Shown: positions 50,537 through 60,237, numbered from the stretch's first letter. The stretch is 64,000 nucleotides of DNA from Vulcanimicrobiota bacterium (GCA_027452165.1 DAIDGX010000008.1:103565-167564), one strand, 5' to 3'. Notes: generated by a model not told the origin, from the letters alone. Made by a program: numbers and translations.

Positions 50537-52081
50537 ATGCCCCCCACCGTTTTCATACTCGATTTCGGCGCGCAGTATAGCCAGCTGATCGCGCGCCGCA
50601 CGCGCGAGCTCGGCGTCTATTGCGAGATCGTGCCCTTCGACGTGGCTTGGACGGAGCTCGCCGGCCGGAATCCCGCGGCGATCATCCTCTCCGGCGGCCC
50701 CGAGAGCACGCTCGTGCCCGGTGCACCCGACCTCGATCCCGCGATCCTGCGCAGCGGTCTGCCGATCTTCGGCATCTGCTACGGCATGCAACTGATGGCC
50801 CGCCACACCGGTGCGGAGCTGGTGAAACTGGACCATGCCGAGTACGGCCCGGCGATGCTGCACGTGGACCGCGCCGATTCGCCGCTCGTCGCCGAGGTGG
50901 CGAGCGCATCGCGCGTGTGGATGTCGCACGGCGACTCGGTGGTGAAACTGGGGGCTGGCTTTCACGAGATCGCCTCGACGCCGCGTTGCAACGTGGCCGC
51001 GATGGGCAACCCCGCGACCAAGATGTACGGCGTGCAGTTCCACCCGGAAGTCGTGCACACCGACGAAGGCACGAAGATGCTGGCGAACTTTCTCTATCGC
51101 ATCGCCGGCCTGCGCAACGATTGGAAGATGGAGTCGTACGTCGATCGCGCGATCGAAGAGATTCGCGCGCAGGTCGGTAGCGACAAAGTGATCTGTGCGC
51201 TCTCGGGCGGCGTGGATTCGGCCGTCGCGGCGACCCTCGTAGCGCGCGCGATCGGCGAACAACTCACCTGCGTCTTCGTCGATCACGGCTTGCTGCGCAA
51301 AGGCGAAGCCGAATCCGTGATCGCCGCGTTTCGCGACGTCCTGCATCTCAATCTGATCGCCGTCGATGCCAAGGATCGTTTTCTCTCCAAACTTGCCGGC
51401 GTGGAAGATCCCGAACGCAAACGCATCATCATCGGCCACGAGTTCATCGCGCTGTTCGAAGAAGAAGCCGCGAAGATTCCCGGTGTGAAGTATCTGGTGC
51501 AGGGCACGCTCTACCCCGACGTCATTGAGTCGAAGACGCCGCAGAGCAAAGCTGGTCACAAGATCAAATCGCATCACAACGTCGGCGGCTTGCCCGAAAA
51601 GATGAACTTCAAACTGATCGAGCCGCTGCGTGCGCTCTTCAAAGATGAAGTGCGCAATCTCGGCCGCGTGCTGGGTTTGCCCGAACACATCGTGCAGCGT
51701 CAGCCATTCCCGGGACCCGGCCTCGCGGTGCGCGTGATCGGCGACATCACGGAGGATCGCTTGGATATCGTGCGCGACGCCGACGCGATCGTGCGCGAAG
51801 AGATCGATAACGCGAAGGACCTACGACCGCACCCGTGGCAGTACTTTGCCGTGCTCACGCCCGTTCGCAGTGTCGGCGTGATGGGCGATGGCCGCACGTA
51901 TGCCAACCTCGTCGCCGTGCGCGCGATTACGAGCGAAGATGGGATGACGGCCGACTGGGCGCGCTTGCCGCACGACCTCCTCGAACGCATCTCGACACGT
52001 ATCGTCAACGAAGTTCGCGGTGTCAACCGCGTCGCGTACGACATCACGTCGAAGCCGCCGTCTACGGTGGAGTGGGAATAG
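50537..52081 (+). CDS. guaA: GMP synthase (glutamine-hydrolysing)
   Basis: Converts XMP to GMP. The 514 residues comprise a glutaminase domain (FGICYGMQLM nucleophile Cys, QFHPEVVHT) and an ATP-pyrophosphatase domain with the P-loop ALSGGVDSAVAA, VDHGLLRKGE and a C-terminal dimerisation domain ending DITSKPPSTVEWE. Full length and intact. The gap to purD holds a structured inverted-repeat element. Confidence 0.97.
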   Translation: MPPTVFILDFGAQYSQLIARRTRELGVYCEIVPFDVAWTELAGRNPAAIILSGGPESTLVPGAPDLDPAILRSGLPIFGICYGMQLMARHTGAELVKLDHAEYGPAMLHVDRADSPLVAEVASASRVWMSHGDSVVKLGAGFHEIASTPRCNVAAMGNPATKMYGVQFHPEVVHTDEGTKMLANFLYRIAGLRNDWKMESYVDRAIEEIRAQVGSDKVICALSGGVDSAVAATLVARAIGEQLTCVFVDHGLLRKGEAESVIAAFRDVLHLNLIAVDAKDRFLSKLAGVEDPERKRIIIGHEFIALFEEEAAKIPGVKYLVQGTLYPDVIESKTPQSKAGHKIKSHHNVGGLPEKMNFKLIEPLRALFKDEVRNLGRVLGLPEHIVQRQPFPGPGLAVRVIGDITEDRLDIVRDADAIVREEIDNAKDLRPHPWQYFAVLTPVRSVGVMGDGRTYANLVAVRAITSEDGMTADWARLPHDLLERISTRIVNEVRGVNRVAYDITSKPPSTVEWE

Positions 52082-52107
52082 GCGGGTCGCTTTTTGGCCG
52101 GCGGGTT

Positions 52108-52241
52108 GGGTGCTTGCACCTGGCTCCCCGGGACGCCCGCATTTTTCCATTGGTGGAAAAATGCTACTCGCTGAAATCGGCCTCTCGCCATCCTGGCTTC
52201 GGCCGATTCTCAGACGCCCGTGGATCCAGGTGCAAGCACCC
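52108..52241. repeat. Three-way-junction inverted-repeat element (possible MITE or structured RNA)
   Basis: An outer perfect 16-bp stem, GGGTGCTTGCACCTGG (52108-52123) and its complement (52226-52241), encloses two further hairpins. The first is an 11-bp arm, GCATTTTTCCA (52139-52149) with its complement (52154-52164). The second is AATCGGCC (52175-52182) with GGCCGATT (52201-52208), extended by CTGA/TCAG with a bulge. The 134-base unit lies between guaA and purD and has no coding frame of note. It could be a nonautonomous element with terminal inverted repeats or a regulatory RNA. Confidence 0.7.
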
Positions 52242-52331
52242 GCGCATGTGGCTCCGTTTGTTGAAGGTCCGGCTTGGGTGGGCCGGGAGTTTTGATGTCA
52301 CGTCGCTATGTTGGGAACTACAAGAGGAACT

Positions 52332-53600
52332 ATGCGAATCTTGATCGTTGGGAATGGGGCTCGTGAGGATGCGCTGTCATGGCGTATCGCGCAGTCGGCG
52401 TCGTGCGAGGCATTGTTTGCGACGCCGGGAAACGCGGGCACGGCGCTCCGCGGCGTGAATTGGGGAATCTCGGCGACCGACGGCAAGGCGATCGTCGAAC
52501 GAGCGCTCGCGGAAAAGATCGATCTCGTGGTGCTGGGACCTGAGGTTGCAATTGCCGCTGGTGTGGGCGACCGCTTGCGCGACGCGGGGATTGCGGTATT
52601 TGGACCCAATCGCTCGAGCGGGCGACTCGAGTCGAGCAAGGTATTTTCGAAGCGCTTCATGGAGCGTCACGGCGTGCCGACTGCGAAGGCGGTGATCGTG
52701 CATTCACACGCGACCGCGATGAAGGCGCTCGATGAGTGGCGAGGCGGTGGCGTCGTCGTCAAGGCTGACGGGCTTGCGGCGGGTAAGGGCGTAGTCGTAT
52801 GCGCGAACGTCGATGAGGCGCGCGCGGTGCTCAACGAGTGGTACACGGGGAACAAGGTACCGGGCGGCGGGACCGACGTGCTGCTCGAGGAGATGCTCGT
52901 AGGTCGCGAGGTGAGCGTGTTTGCGCTTGCCGACGGGCGCGCGATGGTGCCGATGGCGGCTGCGTGCGACTACAAGCGCGCGGGTGACGGTGATACCGGG
53001 CCCAACACCGGCGGAATGGGCGCGTATTCGCCGCCGCATGGTTTTCCAGACGATATGTACGATCAGGTGCGCGAGAGGATTCTTGCACCCGTGCTACGCG
53101 GGTTGCTCGCGGAAGGCGAGGCGTACATCGGCGTGCTTTACTGCGGGTTGATGTGGACGGCGGACGGACCGTACGTGATCGAGTTCAACGTGCGCTTCGG
53201 CGATCCGGAGACACAAGTGCTGATGCCGCGCATCAACGGCGACTTTGCAAATCTCTTGAAATCGTGCGCCGATGGTGCGATGGATTTGAGTGTGGCAACG
53301 ACGTCGGCGCAGGCGTGTGTGGGTGTGGTGCTGGCAACCAGCGACTATCCGCGCTCGAGTACGCCACTCGCCGGGCTGAACCCCGATCTCTCGTTGCCCT
53401 TCGGCGCGCAGGCGTTTTGGGGCGGAAGTGCGCTCGAGGAGGGCGTGGTGAAGAGCGGCGGCGGACGCGTGCTCACCGTCACCGCGCTCGGCGACGATCT
53501 CGCGCGGGCTCGTGCGAACGCGTACGACGCCGTGAAGATGCTCGCGGGGCGCATCGGTACGAACGACCTGACCTATCGCACCGACATCGCGTCGATCTAG
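52332..53600 (+). CDS. purD: Phosphoribosylamine-glycine ligase
   Basis: ATP-grasp ligase that makes GAR. The 422-residue protein starts at ATG 52332 after GAGGA. It shows MRILIVGNGAREDALSWRI, LGPEVAIAAGVGD, VVKADGLAAGKGVVV (ATP-binding) and GDTGPNTGGMGAYSPP, FNVRFGDPETQVLMPR. All family positions look intact. Confidence 0.96.
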   Translation: MRILIVGNGAREDALSWRIAQSASCEALFATPGNAGTALRGVNWGISATDGKAIVERALAEKIDLVVLGPEVAIAAGVGDRLRDAGIAVFGPNRSSGRLESSKVFSKRFMERHGVPTAKAVIVHSHATAMKALDEWRGGGVVVKADGLAAGKGVVVCANVDEARAVLNEWYTGNKVPGGGTDVLLEEMLVGREVSVFALADGRAMVPMAAACDYKRAGDGDTGPNTGGMGAYSPPHGFPDDMYDQVRERILAPVLRGLLAEGEAYIGVLYCGLMWTADGPYVIEFNVRFGDPETQVLMPRINGDFANLLKSCADGAMDLSVATTSAQACVGVVLATSDYPRSSTPLAGLNPDLSLPFGAQAFWGGSALEEGVVKSGGGRVLTVTALGDDLARARANAYDAVKMLAGRIGTNDLTYRTDIASI

Positions 53601-53620
53601 CGTAATCGCCCGGTGTCACC

Positions 53621-54514
53621 TTAGGGTGACGCGGCAAGAAGCGAGAGTTGGGTGATGGGGGCGGCGTGGATGCGCGGGAGCGCGCGTGAGGGATGCGCGG
53701 CTTGCGCTGCGGCGACGCGCGCATCGAGCGTGCGGGCGACGGCTCGCGGGGCGTATGTGCCTTTGTAGAGACGCGCATAGCCGGCGATGAGTTCGGGGCG
53801 GCGTTCGCGCAGGTAGGCAAAGAAGGCGTCGCGCGTGACGTCGTGCAGGTTGAGCGCATCGTGCCAAATGCGCGTGGCGCCGGCATCGCGCGCGGCGCGG
53901 ACGACCGCGTCGATCTGCTCGGGCGCGTCGGTGATCTGCGGCAGTATCGGCGCGAGCGCGACGTGGACGGTGAGGCCCGCTTCGGCGAGCATGCGCACGG
54001 TGCGTATGCGTTGCGCGGGCGGCGCAACGGTCGGTTCGATCTCGCGCGCGAGCGCCGCATCCATGGTGGCGATGCTGACGGAGACGGTCAGGCCCGCGAT
54101 GCGGGCGAGTTGCTGCAAGATGTCGATGTCCCGCACGACGAGTGGCGAGCGCGTGATGATGCCCGCTCGGACGTGATGATCGCGCAGGGCTTCGAGGATG
54201 CCGCGGGTGATGCGATAGGTTCCCTCGATCGGCTGGTAGGGATCGGTCGCCGTGCCGACCGCCACGTGGTCGATCGAGCGCTTGCGGGCCAGCTCGGCGC
54301 GCACGACGGCGGCGGCGTTGATCTTGACGTAGATCTTGCTGCCCCATTGCGTCACGCCGTCGGCTTCAAGGAACGCATGGGTGCGGCGAGCGTAGCAGAA
54401 GCGGCACTGGTGATAACAGCCGCGGTAGGGGTTGATCGACCATGCGAAGGGCATGCCCGAAACCGGGTTGATCACGCTTGCGGCATGCTGTTCGATGACC
54501 TCAACGCCTCGCAT
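53621..54514 (-). CDS. Radical-SAM protein of the SPL/photolyase-like family
   Basis: A 297-residue radical SAM enzyme. NPYRGCYHQCRFCYAR contains the Fe-S cluster motif CxxxCxxC. TATDPYQPIEG and GIITRSPLVVRDID are typical of the SPL-like (Rv2578c) family related to spore photoproduct lyase. The ATG at 54514 was chosen over 54550 because a LexA-type box (54530-54545) sits directly before it. The family is sometimes tied to DNA repair, and the box supports SOS control. The exact lesion repaired is unknown. Confidence 0.85.
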   Translation of the reverse strand: MRGVEVIEQHAASVINPVSGMPFAWSINPYRGCYHQCRFCYARRTHAFLEADGVTQWGSKIYVKINAAAVVRAELARKRSIDHVAVGTATDPYQPIEGTYRITRGILEALRDHHVRAGIITRSPLVVRDIDILQQLARIAGLTVSVSIATMDAALAREIEPTVAPPAQRIRTVRMLAEAGLTVHVALAPILPQITDAPEQIDAVVRAARDAGATRIWHDALNLHDVTRDAFFAYLRERRPELIAGYARLYKGTYAPRAVARTLDARVAAAQAAHPSRALPRIHAAPITQLSLLAASP

Positions 54515-54529
54515 GGGAATTATCGTATA

Positions 54530-54545
54530 TCGAACAGGTGTTCGA
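54530..54545. promoter_or_regulatory. LexA (SOS) box
   Basis: TCGAACAGGTGTTCGA is a perfect palindrome fitting TCGAACNNNNGTTCGA, the actinobacterial LexA box, and the broader Gram-positive CGAACNNNNGTTCG. It lies 15 bases upstream of the radical-SAM ATG and 63 bases upstream of the divergent Bax-inhibitor gene. LexA itself is not in the window. Confidence 0.75.
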
Positions 54546-54608
54546 TGCAAGCCCCGGGCGGGGGGACGTGTAACCCTGAAGCCACCCGAAGGTTACTAAG
54601 GAGAGGTC

Positions 54609-55268
54609 ATGGCGTATCAATTTCGGCAACCCTATCGCACGGCGGGCTATGCGATCCCGACGCAATCGCTGCTCGCGCAGGTGCTTGGCATCACCGCGCT
54701 CGGTATGTGCGTCTCGGCGCTCGCAGTGCACCTGTTTCCCAACGCCGGCTTCAGCTGGCTCGGCTTCATCGGCGGATTTCTGCTGCTTTTTGCGATCAAC
54801 GCGACGCGCAACAACGCGGCGCTTTCGCTTGCGCTGTTCTATCTGTTCACGTTTCTCGAAGGCATCTTTATCGCGCCGATCGTGAGTTATTACGCACACG
54901 TCGCGGGCGACCAGGTGGTCTATAACGCGGCCCTCACGACCGGCTTTGGGATGTTCGCGCTCGGTGCGGTCGTCTATGCCACCGGGCTCGATTTGCGGCG
55001 TTTTTCGGGCATCTTCATGATCGCGCTGCTCGGGCTCGTCGTGGTGGGGCTGGTTTCGCTCTTCATCCACATCGTCTCGCCGACGTTCTACTCGTGGGCA
55101 ACCCTCGTCATCTTTAGCGGCCTCGTGCTGATCGACTTTGCGCGGATCCGCGCGGGCGGCGACGGGCTCACGCCGGTCCAGATGGCGGTTCAGATCTACC
55201 TGGACGCGGTAAACATCTTCTTGGCGCTGCTACAAATCTTTGGTGGAGGCCGCCGGTCGAACGACTAG
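54609..55268 (+). CDS. Bax-inhibitor-1/YccA-family membrane protein
   Basis: A 219-residue polytopic protein with seven hydrophobic helices and the family pattern FLEGIFIAPIVSYY and LIDFARIRAGGDG followed by DAVNIFLALLQIFG. Members are calcium-leak or protease-modulating membrane proteins. ATG 54609 follows AAGGAGA. It starts on the other side of the LexA box, so it might also be SOS-influenced. Confidence 0.85.
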   Translation: MAYQFRQPYRTAGYAIPTQSLLAQVLGITALGMCVSALAVHLFPNAGFSWLGFIGGFLLLFAINATRNNAALSLALFYLFTFLEGIFIAPIVSYYAHVAGDQVVYNAALTTGFGMFALGAVVYATGLDLRRFSGIFMIALLGLVVVGLVSLFIHIVSPTFYSWATLVIFSGLVLIDFARIRAGGDGLTPVQMAVQIYLDAVNIFLALLQIFGGGRRSND

Positions 55269-55286
55269 AATAGGCGCTACTACACC

Positions 55287-56654
55287 ATGTGCGGCATTAC
55301 GGGGATCTTTGCGCCGGGGCGAGACGCGGCGCGCATCGCCTATTTCGGGCTCTACGCGCTCCAGCATCGCGGCCAGGAATCGGCCGGGATCGCCGCGGGC
55401 GACGGCGGCTCGATCCGCTCGCACAAAGATATGGGCCTGATCGGCGCGATCTTCGATGAATCGACGCTGGCGGAACTCTCCGGCTACGTGGCAATCGGCC
55501 ACACACGCTACTCCACCACCGGCTCGTCGGTTGTGGTCAACGCTCAGCCGCTCTTGGAGACGACCGAGATCGGCGACTTTGCGTTCGCACACAATGGCAA
55601 CCTGACGAACACCGACGATCTACGCGAATCGCTCTCGCCAACGACCACGCTGCTCGCGTCGTCGGATTCGGAAGTGATGGCGAAGACGATCGTGGAGGCA
55701 AAGGGTTCGATGCTCGAGCGCATCGAGCAAGTGGTGCGGGTCGCGCGCGGGGCGTACTCGATCGTGCTGTGTACCAAGGACGAGCTCTACGCATTTCGCG
55801 ATCCGTGGGGCGTGCGACCGCTCTGCATCGGCACGTTTCCGGACGGCGGCTATGCGGTGGCTTCGGAGTCGTGCGCCTTGCCGACGATCGGCGCCACGTT
55901 CTTACGCGAGATCGATGCGGGTGAGATCGTGCGTATTACGGCAAGCGGCGTGGAATCGCATCATGCGGTGCACGAACGCGCGCATCCGGCGCTGTGCATG
56001 TTCGAATACATCTATTTTGCGCGTCCGGACTCGCAGTTGAACGGACGCTCGATCTACATGGCGCGCTACGCCATGGGGCGGGCGCTTGCGAAGGAACATC
56101 CGGTCGAGGCGGACGTGGTGATGGCGGTGCCGGACTCGGCGGTTCCCGGAGGGATCGGCTACGCGGCCGAGAGCGGCCTGCCCTACGTCGAGGGACTGAT
56201 CAAGAATCGCTACATCGGACGCACGTTCATCAGTCCGGACCAAGGCATGCGCTCGCGTAGCGTGCAGCTGAAGTTCAACCCGGTGGTGGAGAATCTGCGC
56301 GGGCAACGCGTGGTGGTGGTGGATGACTCGATCGTGCGTGGCACGACCACACCACGCATCGTCCGGCTCTTGCGCGACGCCGGCGCGAAGGAAGTGCACC
56401 TACGCATCACCTCGCCGCCGATCAAGCACCCGTGCTATTTGGGCGTCGATATGGCAACCTATGACGAGTTGATCGCCGCGAACTTTACCGTCGAAGAGAT
56501 CACGGCGAAGACCGGCGCCGACTCGCTCGGTTACCTGAGTCTGGCCGGCTTGGTGGAGGCCAGCGGCCGGAAGGCGAACGAGATGTGTCTCGGTTGCCTC
56601 AACGGCGAATATCCAAACGTCCCCGCCGCGCATCACGCGCGCGCAGTCTGTTAA
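55287..56654 (+). CDS. purF: Amidophosphoribosyltransferase
   Basis: First committed purine step, from PRPP and glutamine. The 455-residue protein begins MCGITGIF with the catalytic Cys right after Met, so no propeptide is present. QHRGQESAGIA, VVVVDDSIVRGTTTPRI (PRPP loop) and a C-terminal CLGC pair, characteristic of Fe-S PurF, are visible. Starts 18 bases after the Bax-inhibitor gene. Confidence 0.96.
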   Translation: MCGITGIFAPGRDAARIAYFGLYALQHRGQESAGIAAGDGGSIRSHKDMGLIGAIFDESTLAELSGYVAIGHTRYSTTGSSVVVNAQPLLETTEIGDFAFAHNGNLTNTDDLRESLSPTTTLLASSDSEVMAKTIVEAKGSMLERIEQVVRVARGAYSIVLCTKDELYAFRDPWGVRPLCIGTFPDGGYAVASESCALPTIGATFLREIDAGEIVRITASGVESHHAVHERAHPALCMFEYIYFARPDSQLNGRSIYMARYAMGRALAKEHPVEADVVMAVPDSAVPGGIGYAAESGLPYVEGLIKNRYIGRTFISPDQGMRSRSVQLKFNPVVENLRGQRVVVVDDSIVRGTTTPRIVRLLRDAGAKEVHLRITSPPIKHPCYLGVDMATYDELIAANFTVEEITAKTGADSLGYLSLAGLVEASGRKANEMCLGCLNGEYPNVPAAHHARAVC

Positions 56655-56701
56655 AAAGCAATGCATTGATTTCCTACGTTCTCCAAAATGGCCGCTACGT
56701 T

Positions 56702-58393
56702 ATGCGCGTCGGTCGCTTTACCGTGTCGCAGAGCACGTTTCTGCTCTTGGCCGCCGGTGTCGTTGGCATCGGCGGCGGATTCGGCGCCGTCGTCTTCCGG
56801 TGGTTGATCGCGTTTGAGACAAACTTTGCCTTCAACGTGATCGGTGCCCATCTGGGCAAGGTGATCGGGGTTGGCTCGATCGTCGTGCAACTCGCGATCG
56901 GCGGCATCATCGCCGCGTGGATCACGGCGAAGTTTGCGCCCGAAGCCAAGGGGCACGGCGTGCCCGAAGTGATGGAGTCGGTTGCGCTACGCGGCGGCGT
57001 GATGCGCCCGCGCGTGATCGCGATCAAGGCACTCGCCTCGGCCACGTCGATCGGTTTCGGCGGCAGCTGCGGGCGCGAGGGACCGATCGTGCAGATCGGC
57101 TCGACGATCGGTTCGGTGTTGGGGCAGTTCGCCAAGGCGCCGGCACCGATCGTGCGCACCCTCGTGGCGTGCGGCGCGGCCGCTGGTATTTCCGCGACGT
57201 TCAACGCGCCGATCGGCGGCGTGTTCTTTGCCGCCGAAGTGATTTTGGGCGAGTTCGCGCCGCGATCGTTCGCGGCGATCGTCGTGGCGTCGGTGCTCTC
57301 GGCCGTGATCGGACGCGCGTACTTGGGCAACCATCCCTCGTTCGACGCATCGCCGTTCCAACTCGCATCGCCGTACGAACTGGTCTTCTACGCGTTGCTC
57401 GGCATCATCGCGGCGGTGTGGGCGTTCGGGTTCGTCAAGGTGCTGTATTTCCTCGAAGACGGGTTCGAGGAGATGAAGCTTGCGGCATGGATCAAGGGCG
57501 CGATCGGCTTCGCCGCCGTCGGGCTGATCGGCATCAAGTTTCCGCAAATCTTCGGCGTTGGCTACGACTCGATCCAACAGGTGCTCTACAGCCACGTTCC
57601 CGCAGCGCATGCGTTCATACTTGCCGTGATGAAGCCGCTCGCGACGTCGCTCACGCTTGGCGGCGGCGGATCGGGCGGTATTTTTGCACCGTCGCTCTTC
57701 ACCGGCGCGTTCTTGGGTGATGGCTTCGGGAGACTTGTCCATGTGGCGTTCCCGTCGTGGACGGGACCCGCGGCGGCCTATGGGTTGGTCGGTATGGCGG
57801 CGGTGTTCGCTGCGGCAGCGGAAGCGCCGATGACCGCAATCTTGATCGTGTTCGAGATGTCGAACGACTACACGATCATTCTGCCGCTCATGGTGGCGGT
57901 CGTGATCTCGACGCTGATCGGGCGGCGCCTTTTGGGTGCGACGATCTATGAGATGAAATTGCTTCGTCGCGGCTTAGATTGGCAGAAGGTGCGGCATCCA
58001 CGCTTCCTCACGCGCGTTCGCGTGGAGACGATCGGACGCACGCCGCCGGTGATCGCGCAGTTGAACGACTCCATCGATACGATCGTGGAACGCGACGCCG
58101 CGAGCGGTGAACTTGCGATTCCGGTATGTAACGGCGAACGATTCATCGGGATCGTGACGTCGGTTGAGCTTGCCGCGGCTATTGCGCACGGAAAAGGTCG
58201 TGACGCCATTCACTCGATCGTGCGTGCGACCAGCGACCGCTTGCAGCCCGAGGATACGGTGGAACGCGCTGCGACGATCATGGCGGAAGCGACAGTTCCG
58301 TTGCTACCCGTCGTCGGTGAGGACGATCGCCTCATGGGAATCGTCACGCGCCGCGACGTGCTCGATGCGTACCGCAGTCTCGCCGACGAGTGA
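56702..58393 (+). CDS. CLC-family chloride channel/transporter with C-terminal CBS domains
   Basis: A 563-residue membrane protein. GHGVPEVMES corresponds to the GSGIPE selectivity loop, GGSCGREGPIVQIG contains the gating Glu (GREGP), and LGGGGSGGIFAPSLF is the GGxxGPxLF-like third loop. The cytosolic tail (about 440-563) has a CBS pair ending LLPVVGEDDRLMGIVTRRDVL. The ATG at 56702 begins the first helix; the longer frame upstream is mainly purF shadow. It probably carries chloride or exchanges it with protons. Confidence 0.9.
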   Translation: MRVGRFTVSQSTFLLLAAGVVGIGGGFGAVVFRWLIAFETNFAFNVIGAHLGKVIGVGSIVVQLAIGGIIAAWITAKFAPEAKGHGVPEVMESVALRGGVMRPRVIAIKALASATSIGFGGSCGREGPIVQIGSTIGSVLGQFAKAPAPIVRTLVACGAAAGISATFNAPIGGVFFAAEVILGEFAPRSFAAIVVASVLSAVIGRAYLGNHPSFDASPFQLASPYELVFYALLGIIAAVWAFGFVKVLYFLEDGFEEMKLAAWIKGAIGFAAVGLIGIKFPQIFGVGYDSIQQVLYSHVPAAHAFILAVMKPLATSLTLGGGGSGGIFAPSLFTGAFLGDGFGRLVHVAFPSWTGPAAAYGLVGMAAVFAAAAEAPMTAILIVFEMSNDYTIILPLMVAVVISTLIGRRLLGATIYEMKLLRRGLDWQKVRHPRFLTRVRVETIGRTPPVIAQLNDSIDTIVERDAASGELAIPVCNGERFIGIVTSVELAAAIAHGKGRDAIHSIVRATSDRLQPEDTVERAATIMAEATVPLLPVVGEDDRLMGIVTRRDVLDAYRSLADE

Positions 58394-59289
58394 AACTCTT
58401 CAGCGAAGCGCCGTTCGTGCTAACCGACGGTGCAATCGAGACGCGCGTCGTTCACGAATTTGGCCGAGCGCTGGGTGACGCCGAGACGTTTTCGCTCTTG
58501 GCCGATGAGGATGGGCGAGGCATCCTGCGCGAAATTTACCATAGCTACGCTGCCGTGGCATCGAAGCATGCGGTACCGATGCAACTTGGTACGCCGACGT
58601 GGCACGCGAGCCGCCGTTATACCTCCGAGGTCGAGCGCGTGAATCGCGACGCGGTCGCGCTCGTGCGCGATGCGATCGCACCATGTGGGATCGAGCACGT
58701 GCTCGCGGGCGTGATGGGGCCGGCTGGCGACGGTTATGACCCGCACGACGCCCTCAACGTGAGCGACGCGCACGCGTATCACCGGGAGCAAGCCCATGCG
58801 CTCGTGGGTGCCGGCGTGGACATGATCTTTGCGCAGACGTTTCCGTCGATTGCCGAACTACAGGGCGTTGCGCGCGCGTGTGGGGAGACGAAGGCCCCGT
58901 TTGTGTTAGCGCCGATGCTGCGCGACGACGGCGCGATGATGGACGGCACATCGCTTGCCGAAGCGATCGCGCGTATCGATGACGACGGGCCGGCTCGGCC
59001 GTGGCACTACCAATTGATCTGCATCGCGGCCGAACATGCCTACACCGCACTTGCCACGCTCTTTCGCGGCGCGCCGGAACTCGCGCATCGCGTGGTGGGT
59101 ATCAAGGCGAATCCGTCTGCGCTCCCGCCTGCGCTATTGGACGTCGCGTCGCGCGTGGAACGCGTGGAGCCCGAGCCATTCGCACGCGCGGTGCTGGATG
59201 TCGCGACGATGTTTGGTTTGCATGTGGTTGGGGGGTGCTGTGGTACGGACGCGCGGGACATCGAGGCGATCGCGTCGCTGCGCGGATAG
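58390..59289 (+). CDS. Homocysteine S-methyltransferase-family protein
   Basis: Zinc-dependent methyl transfer to homocysteine or a similar thiol. The 299-residue TIM barrel starts at GTG 58390 overlapping the CLC stop. It shows LTDGAIETRVV, MIFAQTFPSIAELQGVARA, ICIAAEHAY (first zinc Cys region) and VVGGCCGTDARDIEAIA (second zinc Cys pair). The methyl donor (S-methylmethionine, betaine or other) is not clear. mtnA at 27 kb acts in the related methionine salvage. Confidence 0.85.
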   Translation: MKLFSEAPFVLTDGAIETRVVHEFGRALGDAETFSLLADEDGRGILREIYHSYAAVASKHAVPMQLGTPTWHASRRYTSEVERVNRDAVALVRDAIAPCGIEHVLAGVMGPAGDGYDPHDALNVSDAHAYHREQAHALVGAGVDMIFAQTFPSIAELQGVARACGETKAPFVLAPMLRDDGAMMDGTSLAEAIARIDDDGPARPWHYQLICIAAEHAYTALATLFRGAPELAHRVVGIKANPSALPPALLDVASRVERVEPEPFARAVLDVATMFGLHVVGGCCGTDARDIEAIASLRG

Positions 59290-59295
59290 TGGAGC

Positions 59296-60237
59296 CTAGT
59301 TGAGGTTGCCGCCGCGATAACAACCGAGCGTGTACGGAAAATCGTAGGTGGAGACGTAGTGGTAGATGGTAACGATATGCCCGTTCCAACGCACGGGACT
59401 TGTGATGCCATGGCACGCGTCGAGGTCTGCGCTGGTGAGTATCTTACCGTTGTACCACGGACCGTAGATGCCGAATCCATCGAGCGCGTAACCGAGCAGC
59501 GAAGAGTTGTGCGTGGGCGAACCGTCGTCGCGAACGCAGGTTTGTAGCCAGCCGTGATAGTGATAGGTCTGCGAGCGATCGGGGTGGCCGTGGCAGGCAT
59601 CCTGGAGTTCGTGCGCGACACCGTCGTAACCGGCAGCGTCGAACGCGTCGTAGATGGCGACACCGGTGACGGTGATGCCGATCGGTCCGCCGTGCAGGCA
59701 TCCGGGCGCCGCCGCCACCTGCGGATCAGCCGGAAGCTTCAGATCGATGCGGTATGGCGAGATCGCGTTGGGATTGCGATCGTAGGCGAAGGCGGGATCA
59801 TCGGGCGATATCGGAAAGTTGCCGGTCGTCGCCGGTGCGGTGGGAACGCCGTCGGCGCGGATCGTTCGCGTGGTGCCACGCAGGCGAATGCGTACGTTTC
59901 CATTCCACGTAACGCGTCCTTGGACCGCGGGTTTCTCGTACGCATTCCAGGTGGTCATGGCGAGCCACGGCGCCGCGTGTACGACGGGGCGCCGCCGGCG
60001 CGGCGCGCGGCAGAGGAAGATGCTCCCCTTGTGCGCAGCGGTGGTGCTGAAATGCCGATCGCCAAGCGGAAGACGCGAGCAATCGAGCGGCCCATGCGAG
60101 GTCATCGCGTGGGGGCAGATCGCGGGCTCGGCGGTGCGCGCCGTGGCGATAGGGGTTTCGAGTGCGCCCGTCGTGAGCGTGGCAAGCGCGACGGCGAGCG
60201 CCATCAGCGAGGATGAGAGCCGGCGTTGGTATCGCAT
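59296..60237 (-). CDS. Exported YHYH-domain protein
   Basis: A 313-residue protein with a Sec signal peptide (LMALAVALATLTTGALE). The C-terminal domain shows TYHYHGWLQTC, LLGYALDGFGIYGPWYNG, and IYHYVSTYDFPYTLGCYRGG. This is the YHYH domain (metal-binding-like, His-rich), found in exported proteins of several phyla with unknown function. Convergent with the homocysteine methyltransferase gene. Confidence 0.85.
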   Translation of the reverse strand: MRYQRRLSSSLMALAVALATLTTGALETPIATARTAEPAICPHAMTSHGPLDCSRLPLGDRHFSTTAAHKGSIFLCRAPRRRRPVVHAAPWLAMTTWNAYEKPAVQGRVTWNGNVRIRLRGTTRTIRADGVPTAPATTGNFPISPDDPAFAYDRNPNAISPYRIDLKLPADPQVAAAPGCLHGGPIGITVTGVAIYDAFDAAGYDGVAHELQDACHGHPDRSQTYHYHGWLQTCVRDDGSPTHNSSLLGYALDGFGIYGPWYNGKILTSADLDACHGITSPVRWNGHIVTIYHYVSTYDFPYTLGCYRGGNLN

